Below, in pieces: positions 43,230-51,919 of a stretch of DNA of 64,000 nucleotides. Source of the DNA: Arthrobacter sp. ISL-65. Lineage in GTDB: Bacteria > Actinomycetota > Actinomycetes > Actinomycetales > Micrococcaceae. Both the position numbers and the translations under genes were made by a program. The DNA is taken from the NCBI RefSeq assembly GCF_018613795.1, contig NZ_JAGGPN010000004.1, forward strand, positions 40,293 through 104,292. The letters are read 5' to 3'. Under the pieces are notes generated by a model that did not search any database, was not told the DNA's origin, and was given only the letters and a program-made list of their open reading frames with translations. Numbering within the stretch: the stretch's first letter is position 1; each line of letters starts with the position of its first letter.

Positions 43230-43811
43230 TCAGGGCTGCGCCCTGACGGCTTCGATGCCCTGCAGTGCGCTCACGGTGACCGCGTCCATGTCCGCCGTGC
43301 CGTCGACGCTGACCAGGAGGCTGCGCCGGCCGTAGCGGGCGATGACGGGTTCCGTTTCCCGCCGGTACAGTTCCAGCCGGTGGCGGATGACGTCCTCAGT
43401 GTCATCGCTCCGCCCCTCGGCCTGGGAGCGGAGCAGCAGCCGCCGGACGATCTCGTCGTCGTCGGCGGTGATTTCCACCACGGCATCGAGCCTGGTCCCG
43501 GTGGCGTCCAGGATGCCGTCGAGGTCGTCCATCTGGCTCACGGTGCGCGGGAAACCGTCCAGGAGGAAGCCGTTCCTCGCGTCCCGTTCCTGCAGCCGGT
43601 CCCGCAGCATGGCGGTGGTGAGATTATCCGGGACGAGGTTGCCGGCGTCGAGGAATTCCTTGATTTCCCGGCCCAAGGGCGAACCGTTGGCCAGATGGCT
43701 GCGGAACATGTCGCCGGTGGAAATCTCCGGGATGTGCAGCTGCCCGCTGAGCCGGTGGGCCTGGGTGCCCTTGCCTGAGCCGGGCGGGCCGATGAGCAGG
43801 ATGTGGGTCAT
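43230..43811 (-). CDS. adk: Adenylate kinase, short LID type
   Basis: A 193-residue P-loop kinase. It has GPPGSGKGTQA near residues 8-18, the AMP-site STGDMFRSHL, LLDGFPRT and a short LID (RSQAEGRSDDTEDVIRHRL) without zinc cysteines. Adenylate kinases convert ATP and AMP to two ADP. The usual actinobacterial adk lies in the ribosomal-protein operon, so this is probably a second copy. It is convergent with the response regulator. Confidence 0.88.
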   Translation of the reverse strand: MTHILLIGPPGSGKGTQAHRLSGQLHIPEISTGDMFRSHLANGSPLGREIKEFLDAGNLVPDNLTTAMLRDRLQERDARNGFLLDGFPRTVSQMDDLDGILDATGTRLDAVVEITADDDEIVRRLLLRSQAEGRSDDTEDVIRHRLELYRRETEPVIARYGRRSLLVSVDGTADMDAVTVSALQGIEAVRAQP

Positions 43812-43957
43812 GCTTTTGGTCCGATCTGCCGAGAAAGCACGCTAGGGCCATTCTTCCGCCCGCCCGCTCCGCCTGCAATGGGTGGGTGCTCATGTGCCGG
43901 GTGTTCCCAAGGGCGGTGGCGGCTCCTACGCTGGGACCCACCATCAAGGAGCTCATT

Positions 43958-43981
43958 ATGACCATGCCGAGACCCTCATGA
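43958..43981 (+). CDS. Seven-codon leader ORF coupled to the hydrolase
   Basis: AAGGAG (43946-43951) lies six bases before an ATG at 43958 that opens MTMPRPS and stops at TGA 43979-43981. That stop overlaps the ATG of the cysteine hydrolase (ATGA). The only good ribosome site in the region serves this small ORF; the hydrolase start has none of its own at normal spacing. Translation of the hydrolase is probably by termination-reinitiation. The peptide itself may have no function. Confidence 0.45.
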   Translation: MTMPRPS

Positions 43982-44532
43982 CCACGCTGCCGGACCGGCC
44001 CCACACCGCCCTGATGGTGCTTGACATGCAGAAGGGGGTGGTGGCCGAAGCGCACCAGCGGGACGCCGTGGTGTCCAACATCGCCGCACTGGTGGACAGG
44101 GCACGCGAAGCCGGGGTTCCGGTCGTCTGGGTCCAGCATTCCGATGACCGGCTGGAGAAGGGGAGCGAGGCCTGGGAGTATGTGCCCGAACTGGGGTGCC
44201 GCGAGCAGGAACCGGTGGTGCACAAGTCATTCAGCGACGCCTTTGATGACACCGGGCTGGAGCAGGTGCTGGCCGCCGCGGCGGTGGGCCGGCTGGTGGT
44301 CGCCGGGGCTCAGACGGACGAATGCATCAGGTCCACAATCCACGGGGCGTTCGTCCGCGGCTACGACGTGACGCTGGTCAGCGACGCCCACACCACCGAG
44401 GACCTGACCGAATGGGGCGCCCCACCGCCGGACCAGGTCATTGCCTTCACGAACCTCTACTGGAAATACCACGAAGGGCCGGGCCGGACCGCCGCCGTGG
44501 AAGAGACCAAGGACGTCACCTTCAGCGGCTGA
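43978..44532 (+). CDS. Isochorismatase-family cysteine hydrolase
   Basis: A 184-residue protein from MTTLPDRPHTALMVLDMQKG. The triad is visible: Asp in LDMQKG, Lys in VVHKSFSDAF and Cys in AGAQTDECIRST. Members hydrolyse amides or isochorismate; the Cys makes this an amidase-type member (nicotinamidase-like), not a true isochorismatase. The substrate is unknown. The ATG overlaps the stop of a seven-codon upstream ORF with a strong ribosome site. Confidence 0.88.
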   Translation: MTTLPDRPHTALMVLDMQKGVVAEAHQRDAVVSNIAALVDRAREAGVPVVWVQHSDDRLEKGSEAWEYVPELGCREQEPVVHKSFSDAFDDTGLEQVLAAAAVGRLVVAGAQTDECIRSTIHGAFVRGYDVTLVSDAHTTEDLTEWGAPPPDQVIAFTNLYWKYHEGPGRTAAVEETKDVTFSG

Positions 44533-44581
44533 ACCGGACTGAGCCGGCCCGAGCGGGGGTGGTGCCGGACTGAGCCGGGGG

Positions 44582-44633
44582 GGTGCCGGTGCCGGATGCC
44601 GGGTGGCGGACCGGTGCCGGTGCCGGATGCCGG
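44582..44633. repeat. Short GTGCCG-type direct repeat
   Basis: A 21-base sequence built of GGTGCCGGTGCCGGATGCCG is found twice (44582-44602 and 44613-44633), within a wider GCCGG-rich tract from about 44540 to 44660. It lies between the hydrolase stop and the stop of the sigma gene. It looks like slippage-prone low-complexity DNA. Confidence 0.75.
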
Positions 44634-45920
44634 TCAGGTGCCGGGTGCCGGCAATATGCCGGCGGCGCGCTCCTCCAGAAGCTCCCGCGTGCGCTGGTTC
44701 CTGGCCAGTCCGGCCGCCGTCATGAACTCGGAGCGCGCCTCCCCGGCCCTCCCGAGCCGGACCAGCAGTTCCCCGCGGACGCTGGGCAGCAGGTGCGTTC
44801 CGCGCAGCGCCCCTGCGGAGGCGAGGCCGTCCACGATGGCCAGCGCGGCCGCCGGTCCGGTGGCCATGGATACCGCGACTGCCCTGTTCAGTTCCACCAC
44901 GGGGCTGGGAGCGATCCTGCCCAGCGCCTCATAGAGCAGCACGATCCGCTGCCAGTCAGTGTCATCGACGCTGGGTGCCATCGAGTGGCATTCGGCAATG
45001 GCGGCCTGCAGCGAGTAGTTGCCGCGGCCCCGTCCCAGCGCGTCGCAGCGGCGCAGGGCGGCACGGCCCCGGCCGATCTGCGCCCGGTCCCACCGGGTCC
45101 GGTCCTGGTCCGCCAGCAGGACCGGAGACCCGTCCGGTGTGGTGCGGGCGGCGAAGCGGGACGCCTGGAACTCCATCAGGGCCACCAGCCCGTGGGCCTC
45201 GGGTTCGCGGGGGACCAGCCCGGCCAGCATGCGCCCGATCCGCAGGGCCTCGCGCGCCAGGTCGGGCCTGATCCATGCATCTCCTGTGGTGGCGGCGTAC
45301 CCTTCCGTGAACATGAGATAGACGACGCCGAGGACAGCTCCCAGCCGGGCCCCCCACTCGTTGGGCTCGGGAACCTCGAAGGGCACCCGGGCCGCCGCGA
45401 GCGTTTTCTTCGCCCGCACTATGCGCTGCTGCGCGGTGGCGACGGGAACCAGGAACAGCCGTGCAATCTCCTCGGTGGTGAGGCCGCCCACCACCCGCAG
45501 CGTCAGGGCCATCTGGGCCTCCCGGGAGAGGACGGGGTGGCACGCGGTGAACACGAGCCTGAGCACGTCGTCCTCCAGCGGAACCCAGGCCACGCCGTCG
45601 TCGTCTTCCATGTCCCGGGCAATGGCCCGGTACCGCTCCTCCAGCCGCTCGGACCGTCGCCACGCGTCGATGGCCTTGCGCTTGGCGACGGCGGTGAGCC
45701 AGGCGGCAGGATTATCAGGAGTTCCGGATTCCGGCCATTGGACCAAGGCCTCGGCCAGGGCTTCCTGGGCCAGGTCCTCGGCGAAACCAACGTCCCGGGT
45801 GGCGCGGGCGAGGACCGCGACGATGTGGGCGCCCTCGATGCGCCACAGGGCATCAAGCCGCCGCCGTATGGCGGCCCCCGCCTGTTGGTTCACCGACTCC
45901 TCGCTCACCGCCTCCTCCAT
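44634..45920 (-). CDS. ECF sigma factor, ECF42 type with C-terminal extension
   Basis: A 428-residue extracytoplasmic-function sigma factor. The sigma2 domain (about 30-95) has FAEDLAQEALAEAL and sigma4 (about 130-185) has LTLRVVGGLTTEEIARLFLVPVATAQQRIVRAKK. A long helical/TPR-like C-terminal domain (about 190-428) with YLMFTEGYAATTGD and LYEALGRIAPSPVVELNRAVAVSMATGP is characteristic of the ECF42 group. ECF42 factors lie beside DGPF/YCII proteins rather than an anti-sigma factor, and that is the case here. The extension is thought to be needed for activity. It probably drives the small operon of DGPF and SnoaL-like genes. Confidence 0.9.
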   Translation of the reverse strand: MEEAVSEESVNQQAGAAIRRRLDALWRIEGAHIVAVLARATRDVGFAEDLAQEALAEALVQWPESGTPDNPAAWLTAVAKRKAIDAWRRSERLEERYRAIARDMEDDDGVAWVPLEDDVLRLVFTACHPVLSREAQMALTLRVVGGLTTEEIARLFLVPVATAQQRIVRAKKTLAAARVPFEVPEPNEWGARLGAVLGVVYLMFTEGYAATTGDAWIRPDLAREALRIGRMLAGLVPREPEAHGLVALMEFQASRFAARTTPDGSPVLLADQDRTRWDRAQIGRGRAALRRCDALGRGRGNYSLQAAIAECHSMAPSVDDTDWQRIVLLYEALGRIAPSPVVELNRAVAVSMATGPAAALAIVDGLASAGALRGTHLLPSVRGELLVRLGRAGEARSEFMTAAGLARNQRTRELLEERAAGILPAPGT

Positions 45921-45966
45921 TCCTGCCGGGCCTTCACCCGGATCCCGCCGTTGTCCGCCTGCCTGC

Positions 45967-46395
45967 TCAGGGCTGGTTCAGCTCCTGGCGCCACACCGCT
46001 TCCTTCTGGATGTACTCGTTGTCCGCGAAGTCAGCGAAGTCGTCCGCTTCAGCTATCCGGCGGACCTCAAGCTTCGATCCTGGACCAAGCGGGCAGCGGC
46101 TGGCCCACTCCTTCGCCTCTTCCTTGGAGGCCACCTGGACAATCCAAAAGCCGTTGAACAGCTCATGCGTTTCGCCGTATGGGCCATCCGTCACCACCGG
46201 CGGTTCCTCATCAAAGTTGACCACGAAGGCCGAGCCTTCGGACAGGTCGGTCAGGCCCTCGCCGGCGAGCATGACGCCAGCCTTGATGAGCTGTTCGTTG
46301 TAGGCGCCCATCTGGTTGAGGATCTCCTCGAACGGAACCTGCTTCGACGCTTCGATGGCTTCGTCCGTGGCGCGCATGATGAACATGTACTTCAT
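45967..46395 (-). CDS. YCII/DGPF-domain protein
   Basis: A 142-residue protein starting at MKYMFIMRAT, behind AAGGCAAGGAG. The name motif is visible as VVTDGPYGETHELFNGFWIVQV. The ferredoxin-like fold often has a His/Asp pair. DGPF proteins are conserved partners of ECF42 sigma factors, encoded 46 bases downstream here. The function is not known; a role in oxidative or antibiotic stress has been proposed for the clusters. Confidence 0.9.
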   Translation of the reverse strand: MKYMFIMRATDEAIEASKQVPFEEILNQMGAYNEQLIKAGVMLAGEGLTDLSEGSAFVVNFDEEPPVVTDGPYGETHELFNGFWIVQVASKEEAKEWASRCPLGPGSKLEVRRIAEADDFADFADNEYIQKEAVWRQELNQP

Positions 46396-46535
46396 GGTCT
46401 TCTCCTTGCCTTGACGTGGACGCCGTGTGCGTCCGTCTACTATCCCGTCGAACGGGTCTTGCAGAAATCGACAGGCTGGCCTGGATTTTTTTGGCTGGCC
46501 GGGTTTTGCAGCGCGGGACGGGTTCAGGCCGCAGT

Positions 46536-46904
46536 TCAGGCAGTGCCGAAGGGGTTGTCGATGGCGAACTTCCAACCCTCGCGTCCTTTGCGCAGGACGT
46601 CGGCCGTCCTGCCTTGGAGGTCCACATCGCTGCCGTCGGCCGCAGTGCCCTTGATGGTCCATTCGGCGATGGCGAGGGCAATATCGCCGAGGACGTAGAC
46701 ATGGCGAGTGGTCATCCTGATGGGCAGTCCCGCCTGCAGGAATCCCATCATCGCGTTGACGCTGTCCTCGCCGGTTGTGGGCACTCCCGGCTGGGGAACA
46801 AACACCGCATCCGGCTCGAAGAACTCAAGCATTCCGTCAACGTCCCTGGCATTGAAGCGCGCGGCCCACGCCATGTGCAGCGCATGCGGATCGGGTATTC
46901 CCAC
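46536..46904 (-). CDS. SnoaL-like (NTF2-fold) protein
   Basis: A 122-residue NTF2-like domain: WAARFNARDVDGMLEFFEPDAVFVPQPG, a second helix with VNAMMGFLQ and the strands VYVLGDIALAIAEWTIKG and RKGREGWKFAIDNPF. Such small domains bind or isomerise small molecules, or act as partners. It precedes the DGPF and ECF42 genes on the same strand by 140 bases and is probably part of that cluster. Confidence 0.85.
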   Translation of the reverse strand: MGIPDPHALHMAWAARFNARDVDGMLEFFEPDAVFVPQPGVPTTGEDSVNAMMGFLQAGLPIRMTTRHVYVLGDIALAIAEWTIKGTAADGSDVDLQGRTADVLRKGREGWKFAIDNPFGTA

Positions 46905-47003
46905 GGTGCCCTCCCCAGGACTCCTGCCGGTCTGAGGTGGGCAATCTATCAGCAGCCGGGTGCGGAAGCTAGAGGGAAACTGCGCGCTCCCGGACAGCGA
47001 CTG

Positions 47004-47855
47004 CTAGCCGCGCCGGCGGACCTCAATCTGGCCCCCGTTCACCCTGGCTTCATAGCTTGGCTGGGGCGTGGTTGCCGGCCCGCGGACTATGTGGCCGTCC
47101 TCAAGCCGGAACGTGCTGCCGTGCCAGGGGCAGGCAACGCAGCCGTCGGTGATCTCTCCCTCCTCGAGCGGACCTCCCATGTGGCTGCACACGCTGTCCA
47201 GGGCCAGGATCCGGGACCCGGAGCGGTACAGCAGAACCGAGACTTTGCCCGCGTCCATTTTCCGGGACTCCCCGTCCAACAGTTCGGACTCCGCCAGTAC
47301 GCGCTTCCACTCCCGGGGGCCCGTCCTGCCTGCTGTCTTGTTGACGTTGACCGCGTTGCCGTAGCTGAGGTGGCCGCCGAGGAAGCCGCCAAACATCAGG
47401 ACGCCGAAACCGGCCAGCCCAAAAGCCTTACCGACGGTCCGGCTGCCGGAAGCCCGCGCGACGGCCGAGGACGAGAACAGGCACAGCGCCGTTCCGTTGG
47501 CGACCGCGTGGACCAGCCCCACCCGCCGTGACTTTCCCTGCGTGTCGGACCAGTCGTTGAGGCCGGCGGCTGCGGTTGGAATGGCCGTTGCTATTCCCAC
47601 GGCAACCAGGATGTCCGCGGCCGGCTCGGAGGCGGGCCCTCCCACCGTGTCCAGGACAGTTGCCATGCTCCAGGCGCCGATGGGGAAGTCTGTCAGTACG
47701 GGGTGCAGTGGATGGCCCAGCGGCGTGCCGCTGAGGGTGTTGCGGACCGGCCGCGGCTGTACAGCTTTCCCAACGGCCTTGGAGATGGCGGACGCCACCC
47801 CGTCCAGCCGGTCGAAGTGTTCAATGGCATCAACTAACGCGTGCAACGGGTTCAA
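47004..47855 (-). CDS. Rieske [2Fe-2S]-DUF2231 membrane protein
   Basis: A 283-residue fusion. Residues 40-175 are a DUF2231-type membrane domain with about four spans (GHPLHPVLTDFPIGAWSMAT near 47-66). Residues 185-280 are a Rieske domain with the cluster ligands in CSHMGGPL and CPWHGSTF. It may transfer electrons at the membrane to an unknown oxidase or oxygenase. It is divergent from the benE gene. Confidence 0.88.
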   Translation of the reverse strand: MNPLHALVDAIEHFDRLDGVASAISKAVGKAVQPRPVRNTLSGTPLGHPLHPVLTDFPIGAWSMATVLDTVGGPASEPAADILVAVGIATAIPTAAAGLNDWSDTQGKSRRVGLVHAVANGTALCLFSSSAVARASGSRTVGKAFGLAGFGVLMFGGFLGGHLSYGNAVNVNKTAGRTGPREWKRVLAESELLDGESRKMDAGKVSVLLYRSGSRILALDSVCSHMGGPLEEGEITDGCVACPWHGSTFRLEDGHIVRGPATTPQPSYEARVNGGQIEVRRRG

Positions 47856-47963
47856 GGGCTACTCCTTCGGCCTGGCGGTCAGGACAGGTGGTGCACCAGT
47901 CTGCATCGCCGGGGACACGATGACAAGGTGCCGGCAGGCCAGTCTCCGGTAACGTACCTTCAC

Positions 47964-49196
47964 ATGCCGCTGTCTTCCCCCCGAATATCCCGCGACCCCG
48001 CTGCCTCCGTTTCCGAGGGGCTGGTAAGGCCGGTCATGGCGGGCATCGTGACGGCGCTTGTCGGCTTCACTTCGACCTTCGCCGTGGTCCTCTCCGGCCT
48101 CCGTGCCGTGGGGGCGAACCCGCAGCAGGCGTCGAGCGGCCTCCTGGCCCTCTGCCTGGTGGTGGGCGCCGGCGTCGTGCTCCTGGCCTGGCGGAGCCGG
48201 ATCCCGGTGACCCTGGCCTGGTCAACGCCGGGGGCCGCCCTGCTGGCCGTCGCGGGAGTTCCCGACGGCGGGTGGCCGGCCGCCGTCGGCGCCTTTCTGG
48301 TGACCGGGGTTCTGATCGCTGTGACCGGGCTCGTCCGCCCTTTGGGGCGGTTGATCAGCAGCATCCCGACACCCCTGGCGCAAGCAATGCTGGCCGGGGT
48401 TCTCCTGCCGTTGTGCCTTGCCCCGGTGGAGGGCCTGCAGAGCGCTCCGCTGCTGGTGGTACCGGTGCTGCTCTGCTGGCTGGTGCTGTCACGGTTCGCG
48501 CCCCGCTGGTCGGTTCCCGGCGCGCTGGCCGTCGCGCTCGCCGGCATTGTGGTCCAGTTGGTTGTTGAAGGACGGGCCGTGCCGGCGGCGGGCCTGCTGC
48601 CGGCGATGGAGTGGACCATGCCGTCCTGGTCCTTGGGCGCGGTGGCTGGCATCGCCCTGCCGCTATACATCGTCACCATGGCGTCCCAGAATGTGCCTGG
48701 GGTGGCAGTGCTGGGGTCCTTCGGTTACCAGGCGCCGTGGCGGGCCTCCATGCTGGTCACCGGTGCCGGCACGCTGCTGGCCGCGCCGTTCGGCGGCCAC
48801 GCCGTCAACCTTGCCGCGCTCAGCGCTGCGCTGGCAGCCGGGGAGGAAGCAGGCGCAGACCGCGGTCGGCGCTGGGTGGCAGGTTTCGTATCGGGTCTGG
48901 CCTACCTGCTCCTGGGAGCTTTCTCCGCCGGGCTCGCCGCCGTCGTGGTTGCGGCTCCTCCGGGGGTGCTGGAAGCCGTCGCCGGACTCGCGCTGTTGGG
49001 CACACTCGCGGGGTCTGCCGCCTCGGCGCTGGCAGAGCCGGGCGAGCGGACGGGCGCCGTGGTGACCTTCCTCGTGGCCGCTTCGGGGCTGAGCTTCATG
49101 GGCATCGGGGCAGCGTTCTGGGCCCTGCTGGCGGGGCTCCTGGTCCGCGAGGTCCTCAAGGTCCGGAACAGGCCGCAGGGCAAAACTGCGGGTTAG
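47964..49196 (+). CDS. benE: BenE-type benzoate/proton symporter
   Basis: A 410-residue membrane protein with about twelve spans, starting at MPLSSPRISRD. BenE marks are VGFTSTFAVVLSGLRAVGANPQQASSGLLAL near residues 31-61, AWSTPGAALLA and YIVTMASQNVPGVAVLGSFGYQ. BenE imports benzoate with protons; related proteins carry other aromatic acids. No benzoate-degradation gene is adjacent. The stop overlaps the convergent pheA stop by four bases. Confidence 0.88.
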   Translation: MPLSSPRISRDPAASVSEGLVRPVMAGIVTALVGFTSTFAVVLSGLRAVGANPQQASSGLLALCLVVGAGVVLLAWRSRIPVTLAWSTPGAALLAVAGVPDGGWPAAVGAFLVTGVLIAVTGLVRPLGRLISSIPTPLAQAMLAGVLLPLCLAPVEGLQSAPLLVVPVLLCWLVLSRFAPRWSVPGALAVALAGIVVQLVVEGRAVPAAGLLPAMEWTMPSWSLGAVAGIALPLYIVTMASQNVPGVAVLGSFGYQAPWRASMLVTGAGTLLAAPFGGHAVNLAALSAALAAGEEAGADRGRRWVAGFVSGLAYLLLGAFSAGLAAVVVAAPPGVLEAVAGLALLGTLAGSAASALAEPGERTGAVVTFLVAASGLSFMGIGAAFWALLAGLLVREVLKVRNRPQGKTAG

Positions 49197-50050
49197 TTGC
49201 TGGCCACCCGCTGTGTTCTGTGTTCGGCGGCCGGGTAGACACCAAGGATCCACACCTCGGTGGTGAAGAAGTCGAGTTCCTCCAGGGCGCGGCTGAGGGG
49301 CAGGTCCTCGGGGTGGCCTTCGACATCTGCCATGAACATGGTCGCGGCAAACTCGTTGCCCACCATGTAGCTTTCCAGCCGGGTCATGTTCACGCCGTTC
49401 GTGGCGAAGCCGCCCAGGGCCTTGTAGAGCGCAGACGGAACGTTCCGGACACGGAACACGAAGCTGGTGACCGCCGGTCCGGGCAACGCTTCCCGGGCCG
49501 GCAGTTCCGTCTCCCGGGCCAGGACCACAAAGCGGGTGGTGTTGGAGGGGTCGTCCTCGACCGCCGAGGCCAGAACTTCAAGGCCGTAGAGCTCGGCAGC
49601 CAGCGGCGGCGCGAGGGACAGCTTGGTGGGATCGTTCCACTCGCGCACCTCGCGGGCTGACCCGGCGGTATCGCCGGCGATCACAGGTTTGAGGCCGGCC
49701 TCGCGGATCAGCTTCCGGCACTGGCCCAGGGCGTGGATGTGGCTGTGAACCTCGGTGGCCGCCTCGATGGTGCTGCCCGGGATGCCGAGCAGGTCGAAGT
49801 GGATGGGCAGGAAGAACTCTCCCACGATCCGCAGGCCCGAGTGCGGCAGTAACAGGTGGATGTCCGCCACCCGGCCCGCAATGGAGTTCTCGATCGGGAT
49901 CATGGCCAGATCCGTCTCGCCGCTGGACACCAGCTCGAAGGCGTCCTCGAAGCTGGCGCACGGAACGCTCTCCAGCCCCGGGAACATCTGCTTGCAGGCA
50001 ATATCTGAGTTGGCGCCGGGCTCACCCTGGAACGCAATTTTCTGGGCCAT
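49193..50050 (-). CDS. pheA: Prephenate dehydratase with ACT domain
   Basis: A 285-residue enzyme converting prephenate to phenylpyruvate in phenylalanine synthesis. The catalytic domain (1-185) has FQGEPGANSD, ENSIAGRV and the Thr-Arg-Phe motif in SNTTRFVVL; the ACT domain (195-275) has LYKALGGFATNGVNMTRLESYMVGNEF. The usual ESRP feedback motif is ESYM here, so phenylalanine inhibition may differ. It is a single gene. Confidence 0.92.
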   Translation of the reverse strand: MAQKIAFQGEPGANSDIACKQMFPGLESVPCASFEDAFELVSSGETDLAMIPIENSIAGRVADIHLLLPHSGLRIVGEFFLPIHFDLLGIPGSTIEAATEVHSHIHALGQCRKLIREAGLKPVIAGDTAGSAREVREWNDPTKLSLAPPLAAELYGLEVLASAVEDDPSNTTRFVVLARETELPAREALPGPAVTSFVFRVRNVPSALYKALGGFATNGVNMTRLESYMVGNEFAATMFMADVEGHPEDLPLSRALEELDFFTTEVWILGVYPAAEHRTQRVASN

Positions 50051-50098
50051 GCTCCGTATGATGTCACGCCCGGCGCCGGCTAATCCAAACGGCGCTGC

Positions 50099-50461
50099 TC
50101 ACCTCTTCGCGTAGTCAGTAAACCCCTGCCAGTCGATTACCACGCAGGCTTCATCGCCAACGGTCCAGGCATCATGTCCGGGCTGCATGATGGCGAAATC
50201 GCCCGGCCCGTACTCCATCTCCTCGCCGTCGTCCATGACCACCTTCATCCGGCCGGAGATGAAGTATCCCATGTGGGCAGCCTGGCAACTTTCCGTTTGC
50301 GCGATCGGTTTCACGTGCTCCGACCACCGCCAGCCCGGCTCGAACGTGGCCCTGCCAACGCCGCCGCCCTCCAGGTTCACTAGTTGGAGCTGGCCCTTGC
50401 CGCCCTCAAACGGCCGGGTTTCCTCTGGGGAGTCGAAACTCTTGCGGATTAGACCTGGCAT
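50099..50461 (-). CDS. Cupin-domain protein
   Basis: A 120-residue single cupin, starting at MPGLIRKSFDSPEE; an upstream extension of 35 residues is unlikely because a GGAGG site is found just before the chosen ATG. The cupin core is FEPGWRWSEHVKPIAQTESCQAAHMGYFISGRMKVVMDDGEEMEYGPGDFAIMQPGHDAW. Two His and a Glu suitable for a metal are seen. The function is unknown. Confidence 0.85.
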   Translation of the reverse strand: MPGLIRKSFDSPEETRPFEGGKGQLQLVNLEGGGVGRATFEPGWRWSEHVKPIAQTESCQAAHMGYFISGRMKVVMDDGEEMEYGPGDFAIMQPGHDAWTVGDEACVVIDWQGFTDYAKR

Positions 50462-50583
50462 CTTGACCTCCTGTTGTAGATATTCCTGTTGTGGGGATGA
50501 AGGCTTGGATCGCAGATGCTGCTGCCTGTTATGCCACGTTCTAGGCCCGGCCGGCCCGCATGTCAATAACGGGAAATATAGGT

Positions 50584-51879
50584 CTAGGTACGGGCGAGCC
50601 GCTCGATGTCCTCCCTGAATTCATTGACCATGGCTTCGGTAACTGTGGCCTTGGTCTGACTGACAGCCTTGAGGTAGCTTTCCGTGGTCAGCGAGTCCTC
50701 GGCAGGCCGTCCGGCGCCTTCCGGTGCATCCCGTACTGCGCATTGCAACGCGCGCTGTGAGGCCTTCCGCGCCGCGAATTCGATGTCTGCGGGGGAGAAG
50801 CGTTCCGTTTGCCGGGCCAGGGCCTGAACATTCACGTGCCGGGCGGCTGCCTCCGGAATGTACTTGGTCCAGATGGCTTCCCGGGCCGCGGGATCGGGCA
50901 GCCCTATCGGAATCACGTAGTCGAACCGCCCATGCCGCAGGAACGCGGTGTCCAAAGCCCGGATGAAGTTTGTGGCACAGATAAGGATCCGGCCTTCCTG
51001 CTCACGGAAGGCGGGAATGATCTTCAGCAGTTCATTCGTAACCCCCTGAAGGGGCGAGGGCGGCTTCCCGCCACGCTGGGCCGCAATCTCCTCCACCTCA
51101 TCGATGAAGACAACGGCATGGTCGAGGTGCGAGATGTCCTGGAAGGTCTGTCGCAGCGCTGCGGCCAGGCCCCGCGGGTCGGAGGCGAGGCGGGAAGGGG
51201 AGACCTCGACGAACGGCCATTCCAGCCGGGAAGCCACTGCCTTCGCAAAGGTGGTCTTCCCGGTCCCCGGCGGGCCGAACAGCATGACGGCGCGCGGCGG
51301 AACGACGCCGAGTGAGGCGGCGAGATCGGTCCTCGCGAGGGGGAGAATCAGCCGCTGCTCAATGAGTTCCTTCTCCTTGTGCATGCCGGCCATCGACTCC
51401 CACAGCCCGCGGGGCAGAACGCGGCCGCCCAGCTGGCTCAATGGTCCTATCTCCTGGCGCTGGACCGGGACCACGCGTTCAAAATACAGGAGGCCGTCCT
51501 CGACACCGTATTTGCTGTTTGAGAAGGCCTTGACGGGCGATTCGGTTGAGCGCACCAGCGCGGATATCCTCAGCACTCCGCGGGCCATGAGCCGTGACTC
51601 CAGACCGGTAAGAAGTGCGCTGCCCAGACCCTGGTCACGCCAGTCCGCAGCCTGGGCGAGCATGATCACCCAGGCGCGGTCCTCTTCGATGGTGGCAGCG
51701 GCGGCCCCGATCAGCCGGTCCCCGGCGACCGCGACGACGGCCTGCTGGTCCGTGCAGGCGGAAAGGACCTCGGAGAGGCTGTAGACCGCAGGCTTGCCCG
51801 TATTCCGGGACTCCTGCCAGACCTCTACCAGTTGGTCCAGGTCCTCGGGGTGGAACTCGCGGAGACGCCAGGGTTTCAT
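50584..51879 (-). CDS. GNAT acetyltransferase-AAA+ ATPase fusion
   Basis: A 431-residue two-domain protein starting at MKPWRLREFH. An earlier ATG at 51978 is possible, but it would overlap the upstream peptide gene and add a Pro/Ala-rich stretch. Residues 1-145 are a GNAT domain with the acetyl-CoA loop RDQGLGSALL. Residues 160-430 are a CDC48/SpoVK-like AAA+ ATPase: Walker A GPPGTGKT (202-209), Walker B AVVFIDEVEEI (255-265), sensor 1 ICATNFIRALD and arginine-finger region FLRHGRFD. There is no protease domain. A GNAT joined to an AAA+ motor suggests acetylation coupled to remodelling of a protein or peptide. The 37-residue Cys peptide encoded 40 bases upstream is a candidate substrate. Confidence 0.85.
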   Translation of the reverse strand: MKPWRLREFHPEDLDQLVEVWQESRNTGKPAVYSLSEVLSACTDQQAVVAVAGDRLIGAAAATIEEDRAWVIMLAQAADWRDQGLGSALLTGLESRLMARGVLRISALVRSTESPVKAFSNSKYGVEDGLLYFERVVPVQRQEIGPLSQLGGRVLPRGLWESMAGMHKEKELIEQRLILPLARTDLAASLGVVPPRAVMLFGPPGTGKTTFAKAVASRLEWPFVEVSPSRLASDPRGLAAALRQTFQDISHLDHAVVFIDEVEEIAAQRGGKPPSPLQGVTNELLKIIPAFREQEGRILICATNFIRALDTAFLRHGRFDYVIPIGLPDPAAREAIWTKYIPEAAARHVNVQALARQTERFSPADIEFAARKASQRALQCAVRDAPEGAGRPAEDSLTTESYLKAVSQTKATVTEAMVNEFREDIERLART

Positions 51880-51919
51880 ATGCGCTGCCCCGGGTGCAGG
51901 GGCCGGGACTGGAGGGCCA

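Noticed and set aside
44582..44633. CRISPR-like repeat
   Set aside because: Only two copies of a GC-rich low-complexity sequence, no spacers and no cas genes.
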